DNA from: a virus
Direction: 5' to 3' (one strand)
Virus record (IMG/VR): IMGVR_UViG_3300030060_004838
Span: 31,976-95,975 of that record
Length of the DNA stretch: 64,000 nucleotides
The notes beneath the pieces are model-generated. The model made no database searches and was not told the origin of the DNA. It saw nothing but the letters and a program-made list of their open reading frames with translations. Every line of letters begins with the position of its first letter. Within the stretch, counting starts at the first letter, position 1. Below are positions 50,324 through 59,444 of the stretch, in pieces. Made by a program: the position numbers and the translations under genes.

Positions 50324-50533
50324 TCACTTCATTTTATTTAATGATTTTTGAATTTCTTCCCCTTTATATGATTCAATTTCTTGATGTACCATTAATAATT
50401 CTTGTACTAAACTAAAAGGTAATTCAAATACCTCCTTTGGAGATATGTTTAAATCTTTAGCCAAAGTATAAAGTGAGAGTCTTGATGCTACTTTAGGATT
50501 GGTTATTTTACCACTCCTAATAGCAACCCTCAC
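50324..50533 (-). CDS. Tail assembly chaperone, second frame (frameshift product)
   Basis: The frame opens at GTG 50533, overlapping the TGA of the first chaperone frame. A slippery heptamer T-TTA-AAA at 50545-50539 allows a -1 shift from the first frame into this one, giving a 191-residue fusion (120 + 2 + 69). The product is basic and helical. This reproduces the gpG/gpGT arrangement of lambda, where the extension is used with the tape measure. Independent GTG initiation is possible. Confidence 0.65.
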   Translation of the reverse strand: MRVAIRSGKITNPKVASRLSLYTLAKDLNISPKEVFELPFSLVQELLMVHQEIESYKGEEIQKSLNKMK

Positions 50534-50898
50534 TTCTCTTTTAAATTATCATCCCCCTCCATCAAACTGAATGGGTCTGGAAGGATTGCTCTAATTTGTG
50601 AACCAACATAAGGCTTTAGCCTAATTAAATCAATAGCATTTAAAGCGGGTTCTGTTCTTTCAACAAAAGCATCCCATAAATATCTATAAACTTCATTCAT
50701 GTCAAATGAAACATCTTTGTTTTGCATATCTACATTAAACAGTTTCATCTGTGCTTGCTCTAATTGTAAATAAGTAGGTTCTTTAATCCACACCTTTAGG
50801 TATTCATCACCTTCAGGTTCAATCTTTACATAATGTAATTGCGCTTCTGTTCCTACTAATAATTTACTTTTGTCTCCTAAAATTTTCTTTTGTTCCAT
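50530..50898 (-). CDS. Tail assembly chaperone, first frame (122 aa)
   Basis: GGTGAAATATT precedes ATG 50898. The product has a beta N-terminus and a helical acidic C-terminus, consistent with tail-assembly chaperones, and lies between the tail tube and tape measure genes. The terminal codons include AAT TTA AAA with an SD-like GGAGGGGG seven bases upstream, features that promote -1 frameshifting. Sequence families of these chaperones are diverse; the call depends on context. Confidence 0.68.
   Translation of the reverse strand: MEQKKILGDKSKLLVGTEAQLHYVKIEPEGDEYLKVWIKEPTYLQLEQAQMKLFNVDMQNKDVSFDMNEVYRYLWDAFVERTEPALNAIDLIRLKPYVGSQIRAILPDPFSLMEGDDNLKEK
50539..50545 (-). promoter_or_regulatory. 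-1 frameshift slippery heptamer TTTAAAA
   Basis: The minus strand reads GAT AAT TTA AAA GAG AAG TGA, with T-TTA-AAA in phase. After a -1 slip the frame continues AGA GAA GTG AGG, exactly entering the second chaperone frame. An SD-like GGAGGGGG lies just upstream, like the internal stimulator in bacterial dnaX. Confidence 0.65.
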
Positions 50899-50930
50899 AA
50901 TATTTCACCATATACATAATTATCCACACC

Positions 50931-53249
50931 TTAACTTTGTAGTACCCAATGAGTTGTAGCACTAATTGTTCCTGTTCTAATAGGCATAATAGTAAAGTCT
51001 ACCATTACAGGACCTCTATCATCTTGAATAGGCCACGAAGCGGCACTAATCATATAATCATCAAATTCTAAACTTATGGATTCACCATTTGGCTTTGTAA
51101 ATGATAAAGCAATTTTAGCATTTGTACCATCGGCTGTTTCTCCTAAGTTAAAACGATGTGGAGATTGTCTTCTTAATTCATCAAATAATCTTCTGTCTGT
51201 AACCATAGCCTGAAATGTTACTTCATAAGTTCTTTGGCCTGGAACATAATACTTAATTTGATTGTTATAATTACCAACATATCTTTTGTCGGTCAATGTG
51301 TTATTTAGACTAATACTAAAAGTGCTAACTTTCAAAAATTCTTGTCCAAATAATGTAATAGAACCATTAGAGAAAAAGAATGGGTCTACAAATGACTGTA
51401 CAATATTACTGCTATCACCTGTTTGTTGTCCAAAGTTTAATAGATTTTTAAATTCAGAAGTATCATTATTTGTAGTATCATAACACTTTCCTACATATCC
51501 AGCAGGTGCTTCAAATACTCTCTTGGTATTTAGATTCAAAGTGACCTTTACTTCTTCATTTTCATTTGCAGATAGCGACATATCAGAAACTACACAGTTA
51601 GGATATACTTGTGCATATACACTCTCACTAAATGTATTTCTATCAACCATCAAAGTTTTGTTTGTACCATCTAATACATTACCCTTTTGTACTAATAACT
51701 CTAAAGCAAAAGATGGTAATTCATTATCATTTCTTTCTCCAAATGTATAAGTAATTCCTTTTTCTAATATACCTGATGTATTTTCAGCAGGGTTATCAAC
51801 TAAATATGCTGATGTAAAAGGCAATAAAGGAGGACATAGTGTTTGTGTACCTTTTAATACTCTATGGAATTTACCATTTGAAGTATGACCGCTTGATGCA
51901 AAATCATTATCAGTACCTGTATTTACACCTTGATATAATAAATGATTTGCTGCATTTCCATCACCACTCGGATGATTAAAAGCATTAGTATGTGTTTTTT
52001 GTGCACTTGCAGTAGAAGTTGCACTTGCTAATTTACCGAATGCATAATAAAGCCAAGAACCATGATTTAGATTAACATCAATACTTGCAGCACCAGCAGT
52101 TTCAATTCCTCTATATTGATATGAGTAATTTCTACTACCTGCTAAAGATAGATTCATTTGTTTTGTTTCCATCTCTACTTGTGGAATACCAACAGAATTA
52201 GTTAATCCAATCCAATTGTTTGATAAAATTCTTGGCGAAACAGTATTAATACTTGTTTGTGTAGTAATAACACTTGATACTCTTTTACCCCAATAAATTT
52301 CATCAGCCGCAGTAGCGGTAGCACTTGCACTTTGAGCATATGTAACTGTTAAACCATCTGCTGAAAGGCTAATTACCTTTCCTAAAACTGTTGCACTTGC
52401 TCTTGTATCAGCATGATTAGAAATATAATCACCAGAAGTAAGATAACCTGTTAAACTTGAAGGAACAGTAATGCTTCCAATACCATTTGATTCTGTTGAA
52501 CCACCTGCTAATGTGCCTAATGTATCTGATAAGAAATGAATTGTATCATCTGTTGAAGTACCATCATGTTCTTCGGGATAATTAGCCTTAGTTAATGCAG
52601 TACCATCAGCACTAAAACCCCAAACTTTACCAACAAATACTTGAGAATCTGTATAAATTAAATCTCCAACTTTTAAGTTTTCAACACTACCATCAATTCC
52701 TGAATCAGCAGACACCACTAATTGATGAGCACTATAACCACTTGTATTATTTGAATTTCTTTTTTCTAAACTAATAGGTGCTGGAATAACTGCACCGTTA
52801 GCCTTCAAAATAATATAACCTCTTTCTCTACCTGTTCCTACTGCGGCATCTTGGTCTGCAAAAAGATTGGGATAATCGCTTAATTGTCCTGAAAAATAAA
52901 TTGCATCAGCATCATTACCTGCAACATTAGCACTAAATTTTAATGTTGGGGCTGTTGATGAATTATCGGTATAATAAAATTCAGCAGTACAACCTGTATA
53001 TAAATCAGGAACCAAATGATAATAATCAGTAAAATGTTTTACTGCATCTGTTCCTTCTCCGTGTGCATTTTCAATTACTACACTTGAACCATCTACTCCA
53101 TATCCTAATGAATATTTAATTAGATGTGCTTTGTTCGTTCCTGTTCTTCCTAAAGTTGGACCATAAGGCATATAACCTAAGAATAATTCGCTTTCAGGGG
53201 CTAAGGTTACTGATTGACCTGAACCCATCCATGTTTCTGTACTTACCAT
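50931..53249 (-). CDS. Major tail tube protein with large insertions (772 aa)
   Basis: CGGTGATAAA precedes ATG 53249. The C-terminal 150 residues (Y-V-G-N-Y-N-N-Q-I-K, Y-E-V-T-F-Q-A-M-V-T-D, M-V-D-F-T-I-M) look like the beta core of a tail tube protein. The N-terminal 500 residues are beta-rich and Gly/Ser/Thr/Asp-rich, perhaps surface domains. It is much longer than usual tubes (150-350). It sits between the tail terminator and chaperone genes, which fixes the role. Confidence 0.65.
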   Translation of the reverse strand: MVSTETWMGSGQSVTLAPESELFLGYMPYGPTLGRTGTNKAHLIKYSLGYGVDGSSVVIENAHGEGTDAVKHFTDYYHLVPDLYTGCTAEFYYTDNSSTAPTLKFSANVAGNDADAIYFSGQLSDYPNLFADQDAAVGTGRERGYIILKANGAVIPAPISLEKRNSNNTSGYSAHQLVVSADSGIDGSVENLKVGDLIYTDSQVFVGKVWGFSADGTALTKANYPEEHDGTSTDDTIHFLSDTLGTLAGGSTESNGIGSITVPSSLTGYLTSGDYISNHADTRASATVLGKVISLSADGLTVTYAQSASATATAADEIYWGKRVSSVITTQTSINTVSPRILSNNWIGLTNSVGIPQVEMETKQMNLSLAGSRNYSYQYRGIETAGAASIDVNLNHGSWLYYAFGKLASATSTASAQKTHTNAFNHPSGDGNAANHLLYQGVNTGTDNDFASSGHTSNGKFHRVLKGTQTLCPPLLPFTSAYLVDNPAENTSGILEKGITYTFGERNDNELPSFALELLVQKGNVLDGTNKTLMVDRNTFSESVYAQVYPNCVVSDMSLSANENEEVKVTLNLNTKRVFEAPAGYVGKCYDTTNNDTSEFKNLLNFGQQTGDSSNIVQSFVDPFFFSNGSITLFGQEFLKVSTFSISLNNTLTDKRYVGNYNNQIKYYVPGQRTYEVTFQAMVTDRRLFDELRRQSPHRFNLGETADGTNAKIALSFTKPNGESISLEFDDYMISAASWPIQDDRGPVMVDFTIMPIRTGTISATTHWVLQS

Positions 53250-53284
53250 TTTATCACCGTTTTATTTTACTTTTCCATAACAAC

Positions 53285-53905
53285 CTATACGGGAATTGCT
53301 AATCGTTTCATAACAACATTCACTTTAAATCCAAAAATTCTATTCTTTTTATCATTCGCATCCGTTCTATCTTGTACAGTTATCAAATTGATATTTTCAT
53401 AAATTTGCGAGCCAGTTTTAAACCAACCCCTTCTCCTTTGCTCAAGTATATAGCGTACAAGTAAATAAAGACTACGGATTCTCTCTTTACCAAAACTACT
53501 TGTAGGAGAAACCCTTGTATCATCATTTAAAATTCTATCATCTTGTCTTGTTCTAATACTAATAGACATTGTAAAAGTTTCATTTCTAATATCATAAGCA
53601 TAAGAAGGATATTCAGTAGAAGCACTTGAAGTACTAACCACTATAATATCTCTTGAATAAATAAAACCATCAGGATTAGTAGATTCTTTTTTACTTGCAG
53701 TATTAATTCTATTACCGCCTCTTGACCTACCTTGAGCATCTACTGTTCTACCTGTTGAAAAATCTGTTGTAGTCATAATAATTGGGTGAACTGCATGAAC
53801 ATCTAATAATGTTCCATTACCACTTGAAGTATTTAATGCGTTAATAGCATCATTCCAATTAGAATCTAATAAATCTACAAGATAACTTGACTCACTCACC
53901 ACCAA
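53285..53905 (-). CDS. Tail terminator / completion protein (206 aa)
   Basis: The frame overlaps the stop of the gene before it. TTG 53905, GTG 53902 and GTG 53899 are possible starts. The product has strands F-T-M-S-I-S-I-R-T-R and a helix R-S-L-Y-L-L-V-R-Y-I-L-E-Q-R-R, matching the alpha-beta pattern of tail completion proteins. The location before the tube gene agrees. Confidence 0.55.
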   Translation of the reverse strand: MVVSESSYLVDLLDSNWNDAINALNTSSGNGTLLDVHAVHPIIMTTTDFSTGRTVDAQGRSRGGNRINTASKKESTNPDGFIYSRDIIVVSTSSASTEYPSYAYDIRNETFTMSISIRTRQDDRILNDDTRVSPTSSFGKERIRSLYLLVRYILEQRRRGWFKTGSQIYENINLITVQDRTDANDKKNRIFGFKVNVVMKRLAIPV

Positions 53906-54116
53906 ATAAAATCCTCCTTAGTTTGTCTGATAATTCTTTATTAAATTCATCATTAATAATTTTTGCCATAATTTTATCGCTATATTGTTCTCCTAAATAT
54001 TCTTTAGTTATTTCTTGAAGATTATCATTTTCTTCAATTATTCTATTACGAATAGCATCAATAGAACTTCTTAATACCCTTATTTTATCTACTTGTTCTT
54101 TAGTAAAAAACGGCAT
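53892..54116 (-). CDS. Small head-tail joining region protein (74 aa)
   Basis: ATG 54116 directly follows the adaptor stop, so it is coupled. The product is helical and charged, starting M-P-F-F-T-K-E-Q-V-D-K. It may be a head completion or chaperone protein; nothing specific can be seen. Confidence 0.5.
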   Translation of the reverse strand: MPFFTKEQVDKIRVLRSSIDAIRNRIIEENDNLQEITKEYLGEQYSDKIMAKIINDEFNKELSDKLRRILFGGE

Positions 54117-54117
54117 A

Positions 54118-55200
54118 TCAATCACTATCTATCAAATATATTAATCTCTTTTTCATATTTAAAATCTTTTCAACATCTGCTCTATAAGTATCAAATTTAG
54201 TTTTAATATCTAATCCTGATTGATTATTTTCTCCTAATAAAATCGTATTATCATCAGAAGACATTAATTCACAACAAACTAATTTAGTTGCCGCTTCTGT
54301 AATTACTGCTGGTACAGTTTGTTTTCCTGTTTGGTATGTGCACTTAAGAGAATGTTTAACTTGATATGGATAAGAACTTCTAAAGAATACCGCACCTGTT
54401 TGATTATCAATCCACCAATCATTATCTCTACCCATATTTTCATTATCTACAAAATCTTCCTTTGTAATTCCTGCACCACTAACTGTAACTGTACAATTTT
54501 TACCATCATCAGCAGGTAATAAAGATGAAATTAAAACTGAATTATCTTCTTCTAAAGAAGCATAGAAAAATTTACTAATACCACTTAAAGATTTTTTACC
54601 ATTAGAACCTGTAAAATCTCTTGTATTTGCAGGAACTTGTTCATTAATTAAATAAACAATTTCTTGTGCTGTTGTAGTATTACCAAATTGATTATTAAAA
54701 CTACCTGAATCAGTAGGATGTGTTAGTAATGTAAATGTTGTACCGCTATTAGGTAATTGTAATACTATATTAGTTATAGCAGTAAAATCTGTAATTTTAA
54801 TTTTACAAGTAGCACCTGCTAATTCAGTCCAATTATCTCCTTTCCATGCGGCTAATCTTAGAACCTTTCTTACATCTTCTCTATTTAATCTAATAAAACC
54901 GACATAATCTGTATATTTATAATCTCTTGAATATCTGTACATTCTTTGCCAATCAAAATCAAAGTCCTTAAATTCATTTTCTACAATAGATGGTCGCCAT
55001 GATTGTTTTGTAAATTCATCAATATAATCTTCAGCATATCTAATTAATTCACCAATGTTAGCAAGTGTAGGAATTGTATCTGTTGTAAATGGGGCAATAC
55101 CTAATAAATCACAAATCTTATTCATGTTTGTGTAATGTCCTATACCTGCATCATAATCAAGAGAATTTATTGCTGTATCTGATGGTCTAATAATACTCAT
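54118..55200 (-). CDS. Head-tail adaptor-like protein (360 aa)
   Basis: The start overlaps the previous stop (ATGA). L-I-R-Y-A-E-D-Y-I-D-E-F-T-K-Q-S-W-R near residue 52 resembles the helical motif of gp6/gp15-type adaptors that plug below the portal. The domain is followed by a beta-rich insertion and a helical end (A-A-T-K-L-V-C-C-E-L-M), which returns to the adaptor fold. Longer than usual adaptors (100-200). Confidence 0.6.
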   Translation of the reverse strand: MSIIRPSDTAINSLDYDAGIGHYTNMNKICDLLGIAPFTTDTIPTLANIGELIRYAEDYIDEFTKQSWRPSIVENEFKDFDFDWQRMYRYSRDYKYTDYVGFIRLNREDVRKVLRLAAWKGDNWTELAGATCKIKITDFTAITNIVLQLPNSGTTFTLLTHPTDSGSFNNQFGNTTTAQEIVYLINEQVPANTRDFTGSNGKKSLSGISKFFYASLEEDNSVLISSLLPADDGKNCTVTVSGAGITKEDFVDNENMGRDNDWWIDNQTGAVFFRSSYPYQVKHSLKCTYQTGKQTVPAVITEAATKLVCCELMSSDDNTILLGENNQSGLDIKTKFDTYRADVEKILNMKKRLIYLIDSD

Positions 55201-58200
55201 TGTCTAACTGCCCCCAATAATACATTTATTCTATTTTTAATTTCTTTGAAAAATTCATACCTTAATTGATTAAAGTTTGTTCCTCTTAAACCTGCACTTT
55301 GGATTCTACCCGCACCTGTAACTCTTTTTCCTCTAATTTTCTTTGCTTGGTCGGGTCGCATACCTGCTGTTCTTTTAATAGGATTATATGCTTCTGTACC
55401 TGCTACTCTATAACCGACATAAGATTCTGCATCGGAAACCCAATCAATTTTACCTTTTAGTAATAATTTTTTCTTAGCATAATCTACCTGTACCTCTAAA
55501 TTTCTACTTGTTGCAGTAACTTGTCCAAGTTTTGCATTATTAAAAAGACTGTTTTTTTCTAAATCTTCTGATAATGCTTTTCTTAAATCTAAACTATTTA
55601 CTAATCTAATCATATCTCCCGCTTCAGGAACTTGAAATTGTTTGGATTGTTTTATTTCATTCCAATATTCTTCCATATCTAATTTATATTCTTTAACCTT
55701 TTTCTTAACATCATCTTGTGGCTTTAAAAAATTACCATCATTATCTTTTGTTTCATCAATACTATCAAGTATTGCCTTTAACTTTGGTATTGTTTTCCCT
55801 CTCTTATCTTTAAATCTATCATCATATCCTACAAGTTCAGACCATTCATCTAATAATGTTTTAAAACCTGTTGTTGTAATATTAGATTCTTTAATTTTTT
55901 TAACTCTAAGAATACCTCTAACTAATATTCTAATATTTTCGTATAAAGAAACAAATCTTCTATTGTTATCTTTTACTTCTTTTATAGCATCAAGTAATTG
56001 AATATTTTTTATTTCATTAATAGTAAGACCTGTTTCTTCATCTTCATAATTATCAAATGTATCATCATCTATTAATGCTTGAGCGAGAACACCTTCTCCT
56101 TCTTCTCCTGCTGCTTCTTCTTCTTTTTCTCTTTCGGCTAATTCTCTTGCTTCTTGTAATTCTTGTTGTGATGCTATTCTTTGCATTTCTTGTTGTACTC
56201 TTGCTTCTGCTGCTTCTTTAGAATCATCTTCTTCTAATAATTCAGAAGCCTCTTGTATTTCTTCTTCATTATCTTCAGCATATTCAATAATTTTGTTTAA
56301 ATTTTTAGAAACATAACCAAGTTGTTTAGTTAAATTACCTGATTGTACTTTTGAATCTTCTTTAATTTTATTTCTAAATTCCTTAAGAGTAAATTTAAAT
56401 CTTCCTCTATTAAAAAAGTAAGTAGAAGAATGATTTTCTAAATTAATTAAATCTTTACCAATACTCTCTTTTTGTATTTTATCTACTTCATCTATTAATT
56501 CTATGGCTACTTGTAAATCGCCCAACATTCCCCTTGTAACATTTTCTTTAATTAAAGCGTCAATTTTTTCTTCCATTGATGCTTTCTTTGTTGCAGTATA
56601 ATTATTCATAGTATCTCTAATTATTTTCCATTGATAATCAGCATTTAAACCTGGAAGTTTATCTCTTATTGCTTTATCAATATTACCACTATAATTAATC
56701 ACTACTGTACCCTTTGTATTTGTACCTCTTTCAAGGTCGGCTTCACTTGATATTACATTTCTTGAACCTGCACCAATTGTTTTTGCATAACCTGATTCAA
56801 AGTCTAATTCTTGATTTTCAAATTTAATTTCCATTTTAAATTTAGTTTTAGTTGTATCAGTAAAACCTAAATCTAATTTTGCTTCGTTAGCACCTGCACC
56901 CTTGTACCCTTTTGAAGTAATAGCATTTCCTGAAATATATACATTATCAGGATTAACTACATTATCTAATAAAAATTCTTCAATTGTATCTCTACTCATT
57001 CTAACAGGTCTATCTTCTAAATCATCGGGTGTTGCCTCTCTTAGAGATACTGTTTCAAATGTAACATTAGATTGTATATTTAATAGTGGGTCAATATTTT
57101 TTCTAAACCAATTACTAACAATTCTTTCTACTATTCTTATTACTGCTTTTTTATCTGTTTTAAATGTATCAGTAATATATTTTACAACATCTTTTTTACT
57201 GCTTAATGTTATATCTTCTCCTACATTTATAGGATATTTAATTTGTTTATCTAATAGTGAAACTAAACTTGGTCTAACTAAATCTTTATTTGCATCTCTT
57301 GTTTCTGTATTTATTAATTTTTTAATATCAACAGGAATTTCTGTACCGCTTTCATCTTTTACAATACCTGTTAATTTTTGAGATATTACAAACGGTATTG
57401 ATGAAATTTTAAGATACTCAGCCTCTTTTTCTTCTATTAGTTTTACAAAATCCTGATAACTACCATATTTTTCTTCGTATTCTTTAAATTCTTCAGCATT
57501 TATATTTTTATGTATTGTTTCTATTAGTAGTCCTAATGCTACTTTTTGTTCATCTGTTTCAGGATTCATACTATAAGCAGCATAAAATTTTTCTACTTTA
57601 GGAGAATTATTTACTACTTCTTTTAGTTTAATATTATCATCGTATGTTGGCTTTTTAATTTGTTCCAACATTTCTTCTACTTCTCTTATTGCATCTTGTT
57701 GGTCTTTAATTTTCTTAGTAAAAGCAGCCTTTACAGAACCTTTAGTAAAATCTCTATCAACCTTTAGAGCATTTAATTCATTTTTTGCAGTAATTACTTT
57801 ATTACGATAATTTTTATATTCTTCTTTATCATAATTTTCTAAACCTGATGGGTTAGCACCTAAGTTTTTACCATAATTAAATGCTATATCTACTTCTTCC
57901 CCTTTCTTATTCTTTTGTTTGTGGGTTTTATCTGTAAATGTTTTAGGAGTATATACATTATCTTCTATTTGATAATATCTATTTTGGTTTAAATCTCCTA
58001 ATGAAGTTTCAAGTAATATTTCTATTGCCTGTTTATTAATTCTATCAAAGGTAGCCTTATCAAAATTAATAACATCTTTATATCTTTCTTCCCAATTTCT
58101 ACTTGTTCCTGCCCATCTTAAAAGACCTGCTCTAACTCTTTTTTGTTTAGAAGTATGCATATCTCCTTGAGGTATTAGAAATTGATAAAAGAAATTCAAA

Positions 58201-58277
58201 GCAGAATCTACATTCCATTCTGAACCCATTACATCAAATACTCCCCTAAAAGGGGGAACTTCTGTTGAATCTGCCAT
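55197..58277 (-). CDS. Very large head-module protein of unknown function (1026 aa)
   Basis: GGGTGTAAAGC precedes ATG 58277. The chain is charged and helical, with coiled-coil stretches at about 150-215 and 690-750 (E-E-E-I-Q-E-A-S-E-L-L-E-E, then an Arg/Glu/Gln/Ala run). The end is basic (R-P-D-Q-A-K-K-I-R-G-K-R-V-T-G-A-G-R). Located between capsid and adaptor genes, it is probably a minor or internal capsid protein, possibly ejected with DNA. I recognise no domain. Confidence 0.6.
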   Translation of the reverse strand: MADSTEVPPFRGVFDVMGSEWNVDSALNFFYQFLIPQGDMHTSKQKRVRAGLLRWAGTSRNWEERYKDVINFDKATFDRINKQAIEILLETSLGDLNQNRYYQIEDNVYTPKTFTDKTHKQKNKKGEEVDIAFNYGKNLGANPSGLENYDKEEYKNYRNKVITAKNELNALKVDRDFTKGSVKAAFTKKIKDQQDAIREVEEMLEQIKKPTYDDNIKLKEVVNNSPKVEKFYAAYSMNPETDEQKVALGLLIETIHKNINAEEFKEYEEKYGSYQDFVKLIEEKEAEYLKISSIPFVISQKLTGIVKDESGTEIPVDIKKLINTETRDANKDLVRPSLVSLLDKQIKYPINVGEDITLSSKKDVVKYITDTFKTDKKAVIRIVERIVSNWFRKNIDPLLNIQSNVTFETVSLREATPDDLEDRPVRMSRDTIEEFLLDNVVNPDNVYISGNAITSKGYKGAGANEAKLDLGFTDTTKTKFKMEIKFENQELDFESGYAKTIGAGSRNVISSEADLERGTNTKGTVVINYSGNIDKAIRDKLPGLNADYQWKIIRDTMNNYTATKKASMEEKIDALIKENVTRGMLGDLQVAIELIDEVDKIQKESIGKDLINLENHSSTYFFNRGRFKFTLKEFRNKIKEDSKVQSGNLTKQLGYVSKNLNKIIEYAEDNEEEIQEASELLEEDDSKEAAEARVQQEMQRIASQQELQEARELAEREKEEEAAGEEGEGVLAQALIDDDTFDNYEDEETGLTINEIKNIQLLDAIKEVKDNNRRFVSLYENIRILVRGILRVKKIKESNITTTGFKTLLDEWSELVGYDDRFKDKRGKTIPKLKAILDSIDETKDNDGNFLKPQDDVKKKVKEYKLDMEEYWNEIKQSKQFQVPEAGDMIRLVNSLDLRKALSEDLEKNSLFNNAKLGQVTATSRNLEVQVDYAKKKLLLKGKIDWVSDAESYVGYRVAGTEAYNPIKRTAGMRPDQAKKIRGKRVTGAGRIQSAGLRGTNFNQLRYEFFKEIKNRINVLLGAVRQ

Positions 58278-58289
58278 GCTTTACACCCC

Positions 58290-58607
58290 CTAAGAGTGTA
58301 AAACAAATAATTCAAGTCCTGTCCAATCATCACATTCAATTCTTAGACCACTTCTACACAATATACCATCTGTATAATGATGTTGTTTAGAGTCTGTTGC
58401 TAATAAACCAGCATCAAAACTATATCTTGCTATCAAATTAGTAGTACCTGTTCCTGTATTATCAGAATAAACTGAAATTGTTCTTGCGGCACCAGCACCT
58501 AAAGCCCCTGTTGGACTTAAAATAAAACCATTGTAAACACAAGGACTTTCAGCAGTTGGTACTACATTAGTATTATCTGTTATTCTCGTACTTTGAATTC
58601 TTCCCAT
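58290..58607 (-). CDS. Small head protein (105 aa)
   Basis: I take the ATG at 58607, with AAGGGTGTTTATT upstream. The product is beta-rich and Gly/Thr-rich (G-A-L-G-A-G-A-A-R-T-I-S-V-Y), like many marine-phage structural proteins or capsid decoration proteins. Function inferred from location in the head module. Confidence 0.55.
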   Translation of the reverse strand: MGRIQSTRITDNTNVVPTAESPCVYNGFILSPTGALGAGAARTISVYSDNTGTGTTNLIARYSFDAGLLATDSKQHHYTDGILCRSGLRIECDDWTGLELFVLHS

Positions 58608-58696
58608 AATAAACACCCTTTCGGTATAAAGAAAGGAGGGAGTCGCCACTAATAAAAGTAGCGACAACCCTCAATTCAATTATATTATATTTTTAT

Positions 58697-59029
58697 TTAT
58701 TCTTCTTCATCAGATAGCAAAGAAATTAGTACAGATTTGTTATCAAAAGCCTTGTACTCAAGACCTTTTTCATCACAAAGAGCCTGTAATTCTTTCTTTG
58801 TTAGTGTAGATAAATCAACAGTTTCATCGACTACTTCAACAGTTTCTTCTACTGCTTCCACAACCTCAACAGTTTCCTTTACTTCTTCAACAGTTTCCTC
58901 GCCTCTAATTTCCCAACCAGCAGCGTTTCTAACTTTTAGAAGAATTTGTGCATTGACTTCTTGCCATGCTCTACCAAATTCTCTACCATAGATGCGACAA
59001 ACACCCAAAGTATATCTAACTTCTACCAT
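58697..59029 (-). CDS. SAP/HeH-domain protein with VE repeats (110 aa)
   Basis: AAGGTGAATTAA precedes ATG 59029. Residues about 43-72 are a Val/Glu repeat (V-E-E-V-K-E-T-V-E-V-V-E), a flexible linker. The C-terminal L-S-T-L-T-K-K-E-L-Q-A-L-C-D-E-K-G-L is a SAP/HeH-type helix-extension-helix often found in phage head proteins. It may bind DNA or capsid subunits. Confidence 0.6.
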   Translation of the reverse strand: MVEVRYTLGVCRIYGREFGRAWQEVNAQILLKVRNAAGWEIRGEETVEEVKETVEVVEAVEETVEVVDETVDLSTLTKKELQALCDEKGLEYKAFDNKSVLISLLSDEEE

Positions 59030-59040
59030 TTAATTCACCT

Positions 59041-59415
59041 TCAAGAATTGTTCTGAAGTTGTCCAAATACTCTAACCCTAATTTCTCCTACATTATCTGT
59101 ATTAGAAGCAGCAGGTACATGAATTTGGAATTCAGCATCAGAAGCAGAAGCATATTTACCACCATGAGCAGCACCTGATTGTACTTCAGCAGCAATAGCA
59201 GAAACAGCATATCCACCTGCAATAGTATCAGTAGATAGACCTGTAATTAGTACACATGAAATAGAACCTAATCCTAACTCTTGTGCAGTTACTTGTTCTC
59301 CGTTTGCAGTATATGAAGTAATATCAACCACCGCATCTACATAATATTCTGTTCCCATAACTCTTGGTGCAGTAGAACCTAAATGGTCTGCAATTAATGT
59401 TATTGTTTTAGTCAT
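59041..59415 (-). CDS. Head decoration-like protein (124 aa)
   Basis: AGGTGATTAAAA precedes ATG 59415. It is the first gene after the capsid protein, beta-rich, with few charged residues and R-V-R-V-F-G-Q-L at the end. Position and composition suit a decoration or cement protein; no signature. Confidence 0.55.
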   Translation of the reverse strand: MTKTITLIADHLGSTAPRVMGTEYYVDAVVDITSYTANGEQVTAQELGLGSISCVLITGLSTDTIAGGYAVSAIAAEVQSGAAHGGKYASASDAEFQIHVPAASNTDNVGEIRVRVFGQLQNNS

Positions 59416-59444
59416 TTTTAATCACCTAATAAAGTTAATTAACC

